64,000 nt of DNA. Source: Xanthomonas sp. Leaf148 (GTDB taxonomy: Bacteria > Pseudomonadota > Gammaproteobacteria > Xanthomonadales > Xanthomonadaceae). The stretch is from NCBI RefSeq assembly GCF_001423585.1, contig NZ_LMOP01000009.1, positions 26,771-90,770 on the forward strand. The letters run 5' to 3'. The position numbers were made by a program, and so were the translations under genes. The notes beneath the pieces are model-generated. The model saw nothing but the letters and a program-made list of their open reading frames with translations. It searched no databases and had not been told where the DNA came from. This document shows positions 54,613 to 63,096 of the stretch, piece after piece; within the stretch, counting starts at the first letter, position 1; each line of letters opens with the position of its first letter.

Positions 54613-55797
54613 TCACAAGCGTTGTAACCCACGCGCAATACGCTCCACTGCCTGTTCCAGCCGCGGCAGGCTTTGGGTGTAGGCGATGCGCACGTGTTGA
54701 TTGGCGCGGTGGAAACCGAAGTCGATGCCGGGGGTAAAGGCGACGTGCTCGGTTTCCAGGAAATGCGCGCAGAACGCCTGCGCGTTACCCGAAAACGCGC
54801 TGATGTCGGCGTAGAGATAGAACGCGCCTTGCGGTTCGACGGCGATGTCGAAGCCAAGCTGGCGTAGTGCGGGCAGCAGATAGTCGCGGCGTTGCTGGAA
54901 CTCGGCGCGACGCGCTTCGAAGATGGCGATGCTCTCGGGCGTGAAACACGCAAGCGCCGCGTGCTGCGCAATGGTCGAGGCGCTGATGTAGAGGTTCTGC
55001 GCGAGTTTTTCCAGCTCGGGCACCGCGTCGGGCGGGGCGATCAGCCAGCCCAGGCGCCAGCCGGTCATGCCGAAGTACTTGGAAAAACTGTTCAAGACGA
55101 ACGCGCTGTCGTCGACTTCCAGCACGCTATGCGCGTCCAGGCCATAGGTCAGGCCGTGGTAGATCTCGTCCACCACCAGATGCCCGCCGCGCACACGCAG
55201 GGTCTGCGATAACGCAGCCAGTTGCGCGCGCGACAGTACGCTGCCGGTGGGGTTGGCCGGCGACGCCACCAAGGCGCCAACGCTGTCGGCGTTCCAGCAC
55301 GCGTCCACCAGTGCCGGGGTCAGTTGATAGTCGGTATCCGGCCCGACCGGCACCAGCTGTGCGGCACCTTCGACCAGGCGCAGGAAGTGCCGGTTGCACG
55401 GATATCCGGGGTCGGCGAGCAGCCAGTGTTTGCCCGGGTCCACCAGCAGGCTGCTGGCCAACAGCAGCGCGCCCGAGCCGCCTGGCGTGACCAGGATCCG
55501 CTCCGGGTCGACGCTGCGGCCATAGCGTTGCGCGTAAAACCCGGCAATCGCCTGGCGCAGTGCGGGCAGCCCGCGTGCAGCGGTGTAGCGGGTATGGCCG
55601 GCGGCCAATGCGGCCTGCCCGGCGGCCACGATCGGCGCGGCAGTGGTGAAATCGGGCTCGCCGATTTCCAGGTGGATCACATCGTGACCGGCCTGTTCGA
55701 GCGCATTGGCGCGGGCCAGCAGCGACATCACATGGAACGGCGCGATGTCCTGGCTGCGGCGGCTGTAGCCCGACGCGGGCGAAAGCAAGGAGTCCAT
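54613..55797 (-). CDS. Class I/II PLP-dependent aminotransferase
   Basis: A 394-residue enzyme of the aspartate aminotransferase fold. The PLP lysine is in FVLNSFSKYFGMTGWRLGWLI. Other PLP-binding motifs are present: ASPANPTGSVLS (Asn contacting the ring O3'), VVDEIYHGLTYG (Asp to the ring nitrogen), and the N-terminal EIGEPDFTT. The C-terminal Arg that binds the substrate carboxylate is in ANQHVRIAY. It moves amino groups between amino acids and keto acids; the specific substrate cannot be assigned. ATG 55797 is the chosen start. It is divergent from the S9 ptrB gene. Confidence 0.9.
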   Translation of the reverse strand: MDSLLSPASGYSRRSQDIAPFHVMSLLARANALEQAGHDVIHLEIGEPDFTTAAPIVAAGQAALAAGHTRYTAARGLPALRQAIAGFYAQRYGRSVDPERILVTPGGSGALLLASSLLVDPGKHWLLADPGYPCNRHFLRLVEGAAQLVPVGPDTDYQLTPALVDACWNADSVGALVASPANPTGSVLSRAQLAALSQTLRVRGGHLVVDEIYHGLTYGLDAHSVLEVDDSAFVLNSFSKYFGMTGWRLGWLIAPPDAVPELEKLAQNLYISASTIAQHAALACFTPESIAIFEARRAEFQQRRDYLLPALRQLGFDIAVEPQGAFYLYADISAFSGNAQAFCAHFLETEHVAFTPGIDFGFHRANQHVRIAYTQSLPRLEQAVERIARGLQRL

Positions 55798-55906
55798 TGC
55801 GAAGATGATAGACCAGCATGACCTAGGACACATGACGCCTGGCGGCGGGCTCTTCCACACTCGGTGGCTGGGATGGCATTGCGTTCATCCAACGGACCCC
55901 AATCTG

Positions 55907-58018
55907 ATGAAGCCTGTCCTGACCTTGTTGATCGCCAGCCTGATGACCACATCCGCTCCCTCTTTTGCCGCTCCCCCGTCGCCGCCAGACGTCGCCAAGC
56001 ACCCGCATGTGGTCAAAGCGCCGTTTGGCGCCACCCGCAACGACGACTACTACTGGTTGCGCGACGACAAGCGCGAAGACAAGGCGATGCTGGCCTATCT
56101 CAACGCCGAGAACGCCTACACCGACCAGGTGATGGCGCCGCTCAAGCCTTTGGAAGACACGCTTTACAACGAGATCGTCGGGCGCATCAAGCAGGACGAT
56201 GCCAGCGTGCCGTATCGCAAACGCGGCTATTGGTATTACACCCGCTTCGAAGCCGGCAAGGATTACCCGATCCAGGCGCGTCGCAAGGGCAACATGGAGG
56301 CGCCGGAAGAAATCCTGCTGGACGTCAACCAGATGGCGCAGGACAAGGGCTATTTCAACGTGGGCGAGGCGGAGGTCAGTCAGGACAACCGCATTCTTGC
56401 CTGGGCCGACGATGCCATCGGCCGCCGCCAATACACGATCCGCTTCAAGAATCTGGACACTGGTGAGGTCTATCCGGACACCGTGGAGGGCGTCTCCCCG
56501 AGCGTGGTCTGGGCCGACGACAACAAGACGGTGTTCTACATCGAAAACGACCCGGAAACGCTGCTCACCGTGCGCGTCAAAAAGCACGTCCTGGGCACTG
56601 CGTCCAAGGACGACGTGCTGGTCTACGAAGAGAAGGACGACAGCTTCTACATGGGCATGGGGCGTACCCGCGATGACAAGTACATCGTCATCGGCGTGGA
56701 AAGCACGGTGTCGTCGGAGACGCGTTATGCGCTGGCTGCCAAGCCGGACAGCTTCAAGCTGCTGGCCAAGCGCGAGCGCGACGTGGAGTACAGCGTGGAA
56801 CATTTCGATGGGCGTTGGGTGATCCGCACCAATGCCGATGGCGCCGAGAACTTCAAGCTGGTGACCGCGCCCACCGATGCCACCACGCGCAAGCAGTGGA
56901 CCGACTGGGTGGCGCACGACGACAACGTCTACATCGAAAACTTCGAGATGTTCGATGGATTCACGGCCATCGAAGAGCGCTCCGGCGGGCTGGAGCGCGT
57001 GCGCCTGCTCAAGCGCGATGGCAGCCACGAGTACGTCAAGGCCGACGAGCCGGCGTATTCGATGGGCTTGTCGACCAATCCCGAACCGGATACCGCGTGG
57101 CTGCGCTATAGCTACACCTCGTTGACCACTCCGGCCACCACCTACGAACTCAACACCCAGACCGGCGAGCGCAAGTTGCTCAAGCAGCAGCCGGTGATTG
57201 GTTACGAGGCGAGCAAGTATGTGACCGAACGTGTCTGGGTCACGGCCCGCGACGGCGTCAAGGTGCCGGTGTCGTTGGTCTACAAGAAAGGCTTCAAGAA
57301 AGACGGCACTGCCGCGTTGTTCCAGTACGCGTACGGCAGCTACGGCATGTCGATGGACCCGGCCTTCAATCTGTCGGCGATCAGCCTGATGGACCGTGGC
57401 GTGGTGTACGCCATCGCACACATCCGCGGCGGCCAGGAACTGGGCCGCAAGTGGTACGACGACGGCAAGCTGCTGCACAAGAAGAATACCTTCAACGATT
57501 TCGTCGACGTCACCCGTGGGCTGGTCGCGCAGGGCTACGCCGCGAAAGACCGTGTGGCGGCGTCCGGCGGCAGCGCAGGTGGCTTGTTGATGGGCGCGGT
57601 GGCCAACATGGCGCCGCAGGACTATCGCGTGCTGGTGGCGCAGGTGCCATTCGTCGATGTGGTCACCACCATGCTGGACGCCAGCATTCCGTTGACCACC
57701 AACGAATACGACGAGTGGGGAAACCCGGAAACCAAGGATTACTACGACTACATGTTGTCGTATTCGCCGTACGACAACGTGCGCAAGCAGGCCTACCCGG
57801 CGATGTTTGTCGGCACCGGTCTGTGGGATTCGCAGGTGCAGTATTGGGAGCCGGCCAAGTGGGTGGCCAAGCTGCGCGATGACAACACCGGTAAGGCCCC
57901 GATCGTGTTCCGTACCAACATGGAAGCCGGGCATGGCGGCAAGTCCGGCCGTTTCCGCCGTTACCGCGAGCTGGCGGAGTCGTACGCGTTTGTGCTGGAT
58001 CAGCTGGGCGTGAAGTAG
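55907..58018 (+). CDS. ptrB: Oligopeptidase B-type S9 serine peptidase, exported
   Basis: A 703-residue peptidase. N-terminal export signal (LTLLIASLMTTSAPSFAA). A seven-bladed propeller (about 80-440) is followed by the catalytic domain. Triad: Ser in ASGGSAGGLLMGAVA, Asp in GTGLWDSQVQYWEP and His in MEAGHGGKSGRF. The Tyr-rich start DDYYWLRDDKREDKAMLAYLNAENAY and YSPYDNVRKQAYP are the oligopeptidase B hallmarks; it cleaves after Arg/Lys in small peptides. It differs from typical cytoplasmic OpdB by having a signal peptide. ATG 55907 is the start just before the signal; no strong ribosome binding site is seen. Confidence 0.92.
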   Translation: MKPVLTLLIASLMTTSAPSFAAPPSPPDVAKHPHVVKAPFGATRNDDYYWLRDDKREDKAMLAYLNAENAYTDQVMAPLKPLEDTLYNEIVGRIKQDDASVPYRKRGYWYYTRFEAGKDYPIQARRKGNMEAPEEILLDVNQMAQDKGYFNVGEAEVSQDNRILAWADDAIGRRQYTIRFKNLDTGEVYPDTVEGVSPSVVWADDNKTVFYIENDPETLLTVRVKKHVLGTASKDDVLVYEEKDDSFYMGMGRTRDDKYIVIGVESTVSSETRYALAAKPDSFKLLAKRERDVEYSVEHFDGRWVIRTNADGAENFKLVTAPTDATTRKQWTDWVAHDDNVYIENFEMFDGFTAIEERSGGLERVRLLKRDGSHEYVKADEPAYSMGLSTNPEPDTAWLRYSYTSLTTPATTYELNTQTGERKLLKQQPVIGYEASKYVTERVWVTARDGVKVPVSLVYKKGFKKDGTAALFQYAYGSYGMSMDPAFNLSAISLMDRGVVYAIAHIRGGQELGRKWYDDGKLLHKKNTFNDFVDVTRGLVAQGYAAKDRVAASGGSAGGLLMGAVANMAPQDYRVLVAQVPFVDVVTTMLDASIPLTTNEYDEWGNPETKDYYDYMLSYSPYDNVRKQAYPAMFVGTGLWDSQVQYWEPAKWVAKLRDDNTGKAPIVFRTNMEAGHGGKSGRFRRYRELAESYAFVLDQLGVK

Positions 58019-58439
58019 CTGAGGGGCGGGGATTGGGGAGTCGGGAGTTGGGATTCGGCAAAGCGGATGGCTGAGGGTTTGGTGGTTGGTGCAGTGCGTT
58101 GGGGTGGGGCGGTTGGTTTCCATTCTCCGTCCTGTGCTTCTACCTTCTGCCTTCTGACCTTTTGTCTTCGCTTTCCGTCTTCCGCCGTTGCTTCCGCTTG
58201 GGTTCGTTGCTGTCGCTATTGCTCCCCGGTTGTTTGAAAGCACGCTGAGCACCGCAGGCACGCTTGGCCGAACAGACGGCCTTTTCTGGGTGCGGCGAGT
58301 TTGGCGTCGTGCCTCGCCTGGCGCGGCTCCCTGCGGAACGGTGCAGCTGTGTCACCGACGCCTCTAACGCACCCGCAGTGCTGCACTAGCAACGCGCAGT
58401 CCAGACCACCTCACCCCGCTCTGGTCGTATCATTTGCGC
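58019..58439. other. Intergenic region, no supported gene
   Basis: About 420 bp. It begins with GGGATTGGGGAGTCGGGAGTTGGGATTCGG, a half version of the GGGAAT repeat, followed by simple-sequence tracts (CCGTCTTCCGCC). No open frame has a start signal. Confidence 0.45.
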
Positions 58440-58838
58440 ATGACGCGACCGAACCGATTTCGCTGGGCCTGGTGGTTGCTGGCGTATGCCAGCCTGGCGA
58501 CCGGCATTGTCGGGATCTTTGTGCCGGGGTTGCCGACCACCGTGTTCATCCTGATCTCGGCCTGGGCGGCGTCGCGCGGCTCCGAGCGCTTGCATGGGTG
58601 GCTGCTGTCGCATCCGCGCTTCGGGCCGGCGATCGTGGAGTGGCAGACCTATCGGGCGGTCAGTCGCAAGGCCAAGTGGATGGCGACGCTGACGATGACC
58701 ATCTGCGCCGGCATCATGCTGTGGTGCGTGCCGGTGTTCTGGGTGAAATGCCTGTCGATCGGCAGCATGGCGGTGGTGGCGATCTGGTTGTGGCTGCGTC
58801 CGGAGCCGCCGCCGCGCGCGCTGCAAGCGCCGCACTGA
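58440..58838 (+). CDS. DUF454 (YbaN) family inner-membrane protein
   Basis: A 132-residue protein with three or four hydrophobic segments (WAWWLLAYASLATGIVGIFVPG; TTVFILISAWAASRGSERLHGWLLSHPRFGPAI). The GxFVPGLPTT and SHPRFGPAIVEW motifs are the conserved family signature. The role is unknown; family members lie in the inner membrane. Start ATG 58440; the preceding TTG at 58434 would add two residues. Confidence 0.85.
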   Translation: MTRPNRFRWAWWLLAYASLATGIVGIFVPGLPTTVFILISAWAASRGSERLHGWLLSHPRFGPAIVEWQTYRAVSRKAKWMATLTMTICAGIMLWCVPVFWVKCLSIGSMAVVAIWLWLRPEPPPRALQAPH

Positions 58839-58877
58839 GCGCACGGCAGTCAGGGTGTTCTGGCTATACTTCGCTCC

Positions 58878-59108
58878 ATGAGCATCATGTCCCGACCTTC
58901 CGTTCGTCTCGCACTGGTTGGTGCGACCTTTGTCCTGCTTGCCGCCTGCGGCAACAAGGGCCCGCTGGTGATGCCGCAGAAGCCGGTGCCGGTGGAAGCC
59001 CAGCCCGTGCCGCCGGATGAGTCCACGCCTGCGCCTGCGCCGGCGGAGACCGACACCAAGCCCGCATCCACTACCGACCAGCCCGCTAGCAGCGGCAATG
59101 AGCGCTGA
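58878..59108 (+). CDS. lptM: LptM lipoprotein (YifL family)
   Basis: A 76-residue small lipoprotein. The signal and lipobox [21 protein letters not shown] contain the family motif CGxKGPL. In E. coli LptM binds the LptDE translocon and assists its disulfide maturation in the outer membrane. The mature C-terminal half is Pro/Ala/Thr-rich and probably disordered. It is the first gene before dapF, overlapping it by 11 bp, as is usual in gammaproteobacteria. Confidence 0.9.
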   Translation: MSIMSRPSVRLALVGATFVLLAACGNKGPLVMPQKPVPVEAQPVPPDESTPAPAPAETDTKPASTTDQPASSGNER

Positions 59109-59949
59109 CGGTCGCAGCGAGCGCCTGCGTTTTACCAAAATGCATGGCGCCGGCAACGATTTCGTAGTGCTGGACCTGCGCGACGGCACGCCCCCACCGG
59201 ACGCTGCGCTGGCAGCACGTCTGGCCGACCGCCACTTCGGGGTCGGCTGCGATCAGATCCTGACCATCGAGGCTCCGCGCAGCGAAGGCGCCGTGGCCGC
59301 CTATGGCATCTGGAATTCCGATGGCTCGGCCGCGCGTCAATGCGGCAACGGCGCACGCTGCGTCGCCGCCTGGCTGGTGCGCGATGGAACCGCGCAGGGC
59401 GAGCGCTTCATCATCGACAGCCCGGTCACCGCACATGCGGTGGAACACGTGGATGCAGGAACCTATTCGGTCGCCATGGGCGTGCCGCAGTTCGAGCCCA
59501 CGCAGATTCCGCTGGCCGGGTTTGCGCATGCGCGCGACGAATACGCACTGCCCGTGCATGGCGAGACGGTGCGCTTTGGCGCAGTGTCGATGGGTAACCC
59601 GCATGCCGTGCTGGAGGTGGCCCGTGTCGACGCTGCCCCGGTGGAGCGTGTGGGTACCTTGCTGCAACAAAACGCGGCGTTCCCCAATTCGGTCAATGTG
59701 GGGTTTGCGCAGGTTGTGGACCCCACGCATGTGCGTTTGCGCGTATTCGAGCGCGGTGTCGGCGAAACGCTGGCCTGCGGCAGCGGTGCGTGCGCGGCTG
59801 CGGTAGTGCTGATGCAGCGCGGCCGTGTCGAGCGCGACGTACGCGTGTCGTTGCCCGGCGGCGAGTTGCGGATCCGCTGGCCCGCCGATGCACAGGACGT
59901 GGTGATGTCTGGTCCTGCGGTGTTCGTCTTCGATGGAGAGTGGAACTGA
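59098..59949 (+). CDS. dapF: Diaminopimelate epimerase
   Basis: A 283-residue enzyme converting LL- to meso-diaminopimelate for lysine and peptidoglycan synthesis. The two catalytic cysteines are in [14 protein letters not shown] (first half) and [14 protein letters not shown] (second half), the symmetric signature of the DapF family. N-terminal [13 protein letters not shown] and [12 protein letters not shown] are also conserved. It overlaps lptM by 11 bp (ATG 59098) and its TGA overlaps the start of the DUF484 gene (TGATG), so translation is probably coupled. Confidence 0.97.
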   Translation: MSADGRSERLRFTKMHGAGNDFVVLDLRDGTPPPDAALAARLADRHFGVGCDQILTIEAPRSEGAVAAYGIWNSDGSAARQCGNGARCVAAWLVRDGTAQGERFIIDSPVTAHAVEHVDAGTYSVAMGVPQFEPTQIPLAGFAHARDEYALPVHGETVRFGAVSMGNPHAVLEVARVDAAPVERVGTLLQQNAAFPNSVNVGFAQVVDPTHVRLRVFERGVGETLACGSGACAAAVVLMQRGRVERDVRVSLPGGELRIRWPADAQDVVMSGPAVFVFDGEWN

Positions 59950-60620
59950 TGAGCGACAACACGGACAAGTTCGGTGCCCACGAGGTCGCAACGTGGTTGC
60001 GTCGCCATCCCACCTTTCTCAAGCAATTCCCCGATCTGGCGGTGAGCCTGTTGGTGCCGCGCGACGACGGCCCCACCGCGTCGCTGGCGACCTATCAGCT
60101 GGAAGTGTTGCGCGACAAGAACCGCGAGTTGTCGCGGCGCCTGCACGAGCTGGGCAGTAATGCCCAGGTCAATGAACGGCTGGCGGTGCGCACCCATCAA
60201 CTCACGCTGGCATTGATGCGCCAGACCACCGTTGCCGACACGCTCAAGGCGATGGCCGCCTCGTTGGCGGAGGATTTCAACGGCGAGTTGGTACGGCTGG
60301 TATTGCTCGCACCGGTCGCCGGGCTGGAAGCCGACTGGCTGCAGGTGATTGCCGCCGACGATGCGCGCCTGGCCCCGTTCCGCGATTGTTTGAGCGATGG
60401 CGAGCCGATCTGCGGCCGGCTGCAGGCTGAAAAACACGCACTGCTGTATGCCGACCAGGCGGACGTTGTGCAGTCGACGGCGTTGCTGCCATTGCCGGGT
60501 GTCGGTTTGATCGCGGTCGGCAGCAGCGATGCCAACCGGTTTTATCCGGGCATGGGCACCTTGTTCCTGCGCATGATGGGCGAATCGCTCGGCGTGGCGC
60601 TGCAGCGTTTCGCAGCGTGA
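59949..60620 (+). CDS. DUF484 family protein
   Basis: A 223-residue protein of the DUF484 family, commonly found between dapF and xerC. Features: VATWLRRHPTFLKQFPDLAVSLLVPRDDGP at the start (family hallmark), coiled coil LEVLRDKNRELSRRLHELGSNAQVNERL, and a GAF-like C-terminal domain with the block ALLPLPGVGLIAVGSSDANRFYPGMGTLFLRMMGES. Function unknown; gene order suggests a link with DapF or XerC. The start overlaps the dapF stop. Confidence 0.92.
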   Translation: MSDNTDKFGAHEVATWLRRHPTFLKQFPDLAVSLLVPRDDGPTASLATYQLEVLRDKNRELSRRLHELGSNAQVNERLAVRTHQLTLALMRQTTVADTLKAMAASLAEDFNGELVRLVLLAPVAGLEADWLQVIAADDARLAPFRDCLSDGEPICGRLQAEKHALLYADQADVVQSTALLPLPGVGLIAVGSSDANRFYPGMGTLFLRMMGESLGVALQRFAA

Positions 60621-60695
60621 TGATGGCGGCAGGCCATGCAGTGCGCGGCCTGCTGTGTCCCGTAGTGTGGATGCCACCGCAGCAGGACAGCTGAG

Positions 60696-61604
60696 ATGTC
60701 CTCGGTCGAAGGCTTTCTGGCGTATCTGCAGGTCGAACGTCAGGTGTCGGCGCACACGCTGGATGCGTATCGACGCGATCTTGCCGCGCTGCTGAGCTGG
60801 GCGGCCGAGCAGAAGGATGCTGCGGGTGTTGCGACTGCGCTGGATGTCGCTCAGCTGGATAGCCCGCAGCTGCGCCAGTTCGTCGCGTCGGAACATCGGC
60901 GCGGGCTGTCGGCCAAGAGCCTGCAGCGGCGCTTGTCTGCATGCCGCAGCTATTACGCCTGGTTGCTCAAGCACGGCCGTATCGCCGCCAGCCCCGCAGC
61001 GTCGTTGCGTGCGCCCAAGGCCCCGCGCAAGCTGCCGCAGGTACTCGACGCCGATGAAGCCGTGCGCCTGGTCGAGGTGCCGACCGATGCGCCGCTGGGG
61101 TTGCGCGATCGCGCAGTGCTGGAACTGTTCTATTCGTCGGGGCTGCGCTTGAGCGAGCTCTGCGCGCTGCGCTGGCGCGATCTGGATCTGGCCAGCGGCT
61201 TGGTGATGGTGCTGGGCAAGGGCGGCAAACAGCGTCTGGTGCCGGTGGGCTCGCATGCGATTGCGGCCTTGCGCGAATGGCAGCGCGACAGTGGCGGGCG
61301 TGCGGAAACGCATGTCTTCCCCGGCCGCACCGGCGGTGCGATTTCGCAGCGTGCGGTGCAGATCCGCATCAAGCAATTGGCGGTGCGCCAAGGCATGTTC
61401 AAGGACGTGCACCCACACATGCTGCGGCACAGTTTTGCCAGCCATATCCTTGAATCGTCCGGTGATCTGCGCGGCGTGCAGGAGTTGCTTGGTCACTCGG
61501 ACATCGCCACCACGCAAATCTACACGCACCTGGATTTCCAGCATCTGGCCAAGGTCTACGACGCCGCGCATCCGCGTGCCAAGCGCAAGAAGGTTGCCGA
61601 GTGA
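60696..61604 (+). CDS. xerC: Tyrosine recombinase XerC
   Basis: A 302-residue site-specific recombinase that, with XerD, resolves chromosome dimers at dif. The N-terminal SAM-like core-binding domain (about 1-85; VEGFLAYLQVERQVSAHTLDAYRRDLAAL) is followed by the catalytic domain with the first Arg in SGLRLSELCALRW, Lys/beta-hairpin GKGGKQRLVPVG, the HxxR box in HMLRHSFASHIL, the second His in LLGHSDIATTQIYTHL and the Tyr nucleophile in IYTHLDF. ATG 60696 is the start. The gene lies at its usual place before hslVU. A tandem 18-bp array follows the gene. Confidence 0.95.
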   Translation: MSSVEGFLAYLQVERQVSAHTLDAYRRDLAALLSWAAEQKDAAGVATALDVAQLDSPQLRQFVASEHRRGLSAKSLQRRLSACRSYYAWLLKHGRIAASPAASLRAPKAPRKLPQVLDADEAVRLVEVPTDAPLGLRDRAVLELFYSSGLRLSELCALRWRDLDLASGLVMVLGKGGKQRLVPVGSHAIAALREWQRDSGGRAETHVFPGRTGGAISQRAVQIRIKQLAVRQGMFKDVHPHMLRHSFASHILESSGDLRGVQELLGHSDIATTQIYTHLDFQHLAKVYDAAHPRAKRKKVAE

Positions 61605-61684
61605 GCATGTGCGTGAGCGATGTAATCAGCGCGACTGCATGATTTTCTGGCTGATGTAATGGAGGTAGTGGTGGTGCTGGTTCA

Positions 61685-61806
61685 GCCATTGCAGCTTATG
61701 AAGCGAGTGCAGTGGAGCCATTGCAGCTGGTAAAGCCATTGCAGCTGGTAAAGCCATTACAGCTGCAATGGTCATTGCAGTTGATAAAGCCACTACAGTC
61801 GATAAA
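61685..61806. repeat. 18-bp tandem repeat array
   Basis: About six or seven units of GCCATTGCAGCTGGTAAA, with variants, of which two are perfect and adjacent (61717-61752). One unit is interrupted by 14 bp. A reading frame gives AIAAGK-type repeats but has no start codon, so it is considered non-coding. 80 bp after the xerC stop. Confidence 0.8.
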
Positions 61807-61870
61807 GCCAGTCCAGCGCTAAGACGCTGGTTGCCTAGGTGGCAATTAACTCGTGGGAATGCTGCTCTAG

Positions 61871-61893
61871 CCCCTCTCCCCTCGGGAGAGGGG
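61871..61893. terminator. GC hairpin, Xanthomonas repeat type
   Basis: CCCCTCTCCC-CTC-GGGAGAGGGG, a perfect 10-bp stem. Downstream of xerC; it may end that transcript. Confidence 0.6.
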
Positions 61894-62133
61894 TTGGGGT
61901 GAGGGTTCCTGTGCAGATGCCGCTGGGCGTCTTGGGAAGGGTATTGGAGAGCGTCAGAGTTCGCGGGCGCCCCAGTTAGCCTTCAGAGGCGGCGCGTGAG
62001 GTAACCGCGGTTAAACACGGCGACGTTTCAAAGGCGGCTGCGAGAAGCGCCGATGCTCCGAGACATTCCTGCATGCAGAGCGTGTTGACGCTGTGGCGTG
62101 CAATCAACAGCGGTGGCCGTACCCTCACCCCAA

Positions 62134-62156
62134 CCCCTCTCCCGGCGGGAGAGGGG
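62134..62156. repeat. GC hairpin, Xanthomonas repeat type
   Basis: CCCCTCTCCC-GGC-GGGAGAGGGG, a perfect 10-bp stem. It may end the xerC transcript or precede hslV. Confidence 0.6.
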
Positions 62157-62240
62157 CTAAGGCGGGTGGCGTCCGATCACCAGGTTGTGCGGTGATCGGT
62201 GTATCCCGCTCGTATCGTGTGCGCAGTGCGCACTTCGTGC

Positions 62241-62289
62241 CTTGCACCTTGCACCTTGCACTTCGCACTACGCACTACGCACTACGCAC
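62241..62289. repeat. Two-part heptamer repeat array
   Basis: Three CTTGCAC units pass via one TTCGCAC to three TACGCAC units. It is 150 bp before hslV. It is the third unit-switching array in the window. Confidence 0.85.
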
Positions 62290-62434
62290 CTTGCTCCTCG
62301 CCCGTTCGCCCATGTACTCAACGGCCCAATGACCAACTCCTCTCTGCACCACTCTCATCGCTGCGTCCCATCGTCGCAGCGCGCTTGAACCCGGCAGGGG
62401 CGTCCCCACCTCTTTGGAAACCCCCGGAGGACCC

Positions 62435-62986
62435 ATGGACCCCAGCCAGAATCCCAACATCGTTCACGCCACCACCATCATTTCGGTTCGACGTGGTGGG
62501 CATGTCGCCGTCGCGGGCGATGGCCAGGTGACGCTCGGCCACACCGTCATGAAGGGCAACGCGCGCAAGGTACGCCGGCTCGGTCGCGAGGGTCAGGTGC
62601 TGGCCGGGTTTGCCGGTGCTGCGGCCGATGCGTTTACGCTGTTCGAATTGTTCGAGGCCAAGCTCGACAAGCACGGGCAGTTGACCCGCGCCGCCGTGGA
62701 ACTGGCCAAGGATTGGCGCACCGAGCGCCGCCTGGGCAAGCTCGAAGCATTGCTGGCGGTGGCGGATAAAGAGACCTCGCTGATCATCAGCGGCACCGGC
62801 GATGTGATCGAGCCGGAAGACGGCATCATCGCGATCGGTTCCGGCGGCTCCTACGCCTTGTCGGCCGCACGCGCGCTGCTGGCGCACACCGAACTGGATG
62901 CCAAGACCATCGCCACCGAGGCGATCAATATCGCCGGCGATATCTGCATCTATACCAATCGCAACGTGGTGGTCGAAGAGCTGTGA
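62435..62986 (+). CDS. hslV: HslV peptidase subunit of the HslUV protease
   Basis: A 183-residue threonine peptidase subunit. A 13-residue propeptide ([13 protein letters not shown] start) precedes the mature Thr of [19 protein letters not shown]; Thr exposed by processing is the nucleophile. The Lys in [22 protein letters not shown] and the block [17 protein letters not shown] match the family, as do the end residues RNVVVEEL. With HslU it forms an ATP-dependent protease against misfolded proteins. ATG 62435 follows GGAGG. Its stop is close before a GGGAAT repeat and hslU. Confidence 0.96.
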   Translation: MDPSQNPNIVHATTIISVRRGGHVAVAGDGQVTLGHTVMKGNARKVRRLGREGQVLAGFAGAAADAFTLFELFEAKLDKHGQLTRAAVELAKDWRTERRLGKLEALLAVADKETSLIISGTGDVIEPEDGIIAIGSGGSYALSAARALLAHTELDAKTIATEAINIAGDICIYTNRNVVVEEL

Positions 62987-62989
62987 ATC

Positions 62990-63096
62990 GGGAGTGGGGA
63001 ATCGGGAATCGCAACAGCGGTTTCGTCTCCACTCCAACGACATAGGCTGCTGATTTTTGCTCCCACGATTCCCCATTCCCAATTCTCGATTCCCCA
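62990..63096. repeat. GGGAAT/ATTCCC flanked intergenic repeat between hslV and hslU
   Basis: Left arm GGGAGTGGGGAATCGGGAATCG and right arm CGATTCCCCATTCCC bracket about 60 bp. Same design as 9672-9790. It inserts into the hslVU operon gap; possible start ATG 63097 lies at its right edge. Confidence 0.65.

Larger units (their letters stand above)
61605..62434. other. Intergenic region rich in repeats
   Basis: About 830 bp between xerC and hslV. It contains an 18-bp tandem array (61685-61806), two hairpin repeats (61871 and 62134) and a heptamer array (62241-62289). No gene could be supported. Confidence 0.6.

Noticed and set aside
55823-58261. An 812-codon minus-strand frame
   Set aside because: Reverse shadow of the oligopeptidase B gene, with no signal, domain or start that supports it.
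59463-61571. A 702-codon minus-strand frame across dapF, DUF484 and xerC
   Set aside because: Shadow of three well-supported genes on the other strand.
61685-62289. CRISPR-like regular repeats
   Set aside because: Units are directly adjacent with no unique spacers, and no cas genes are nearby.
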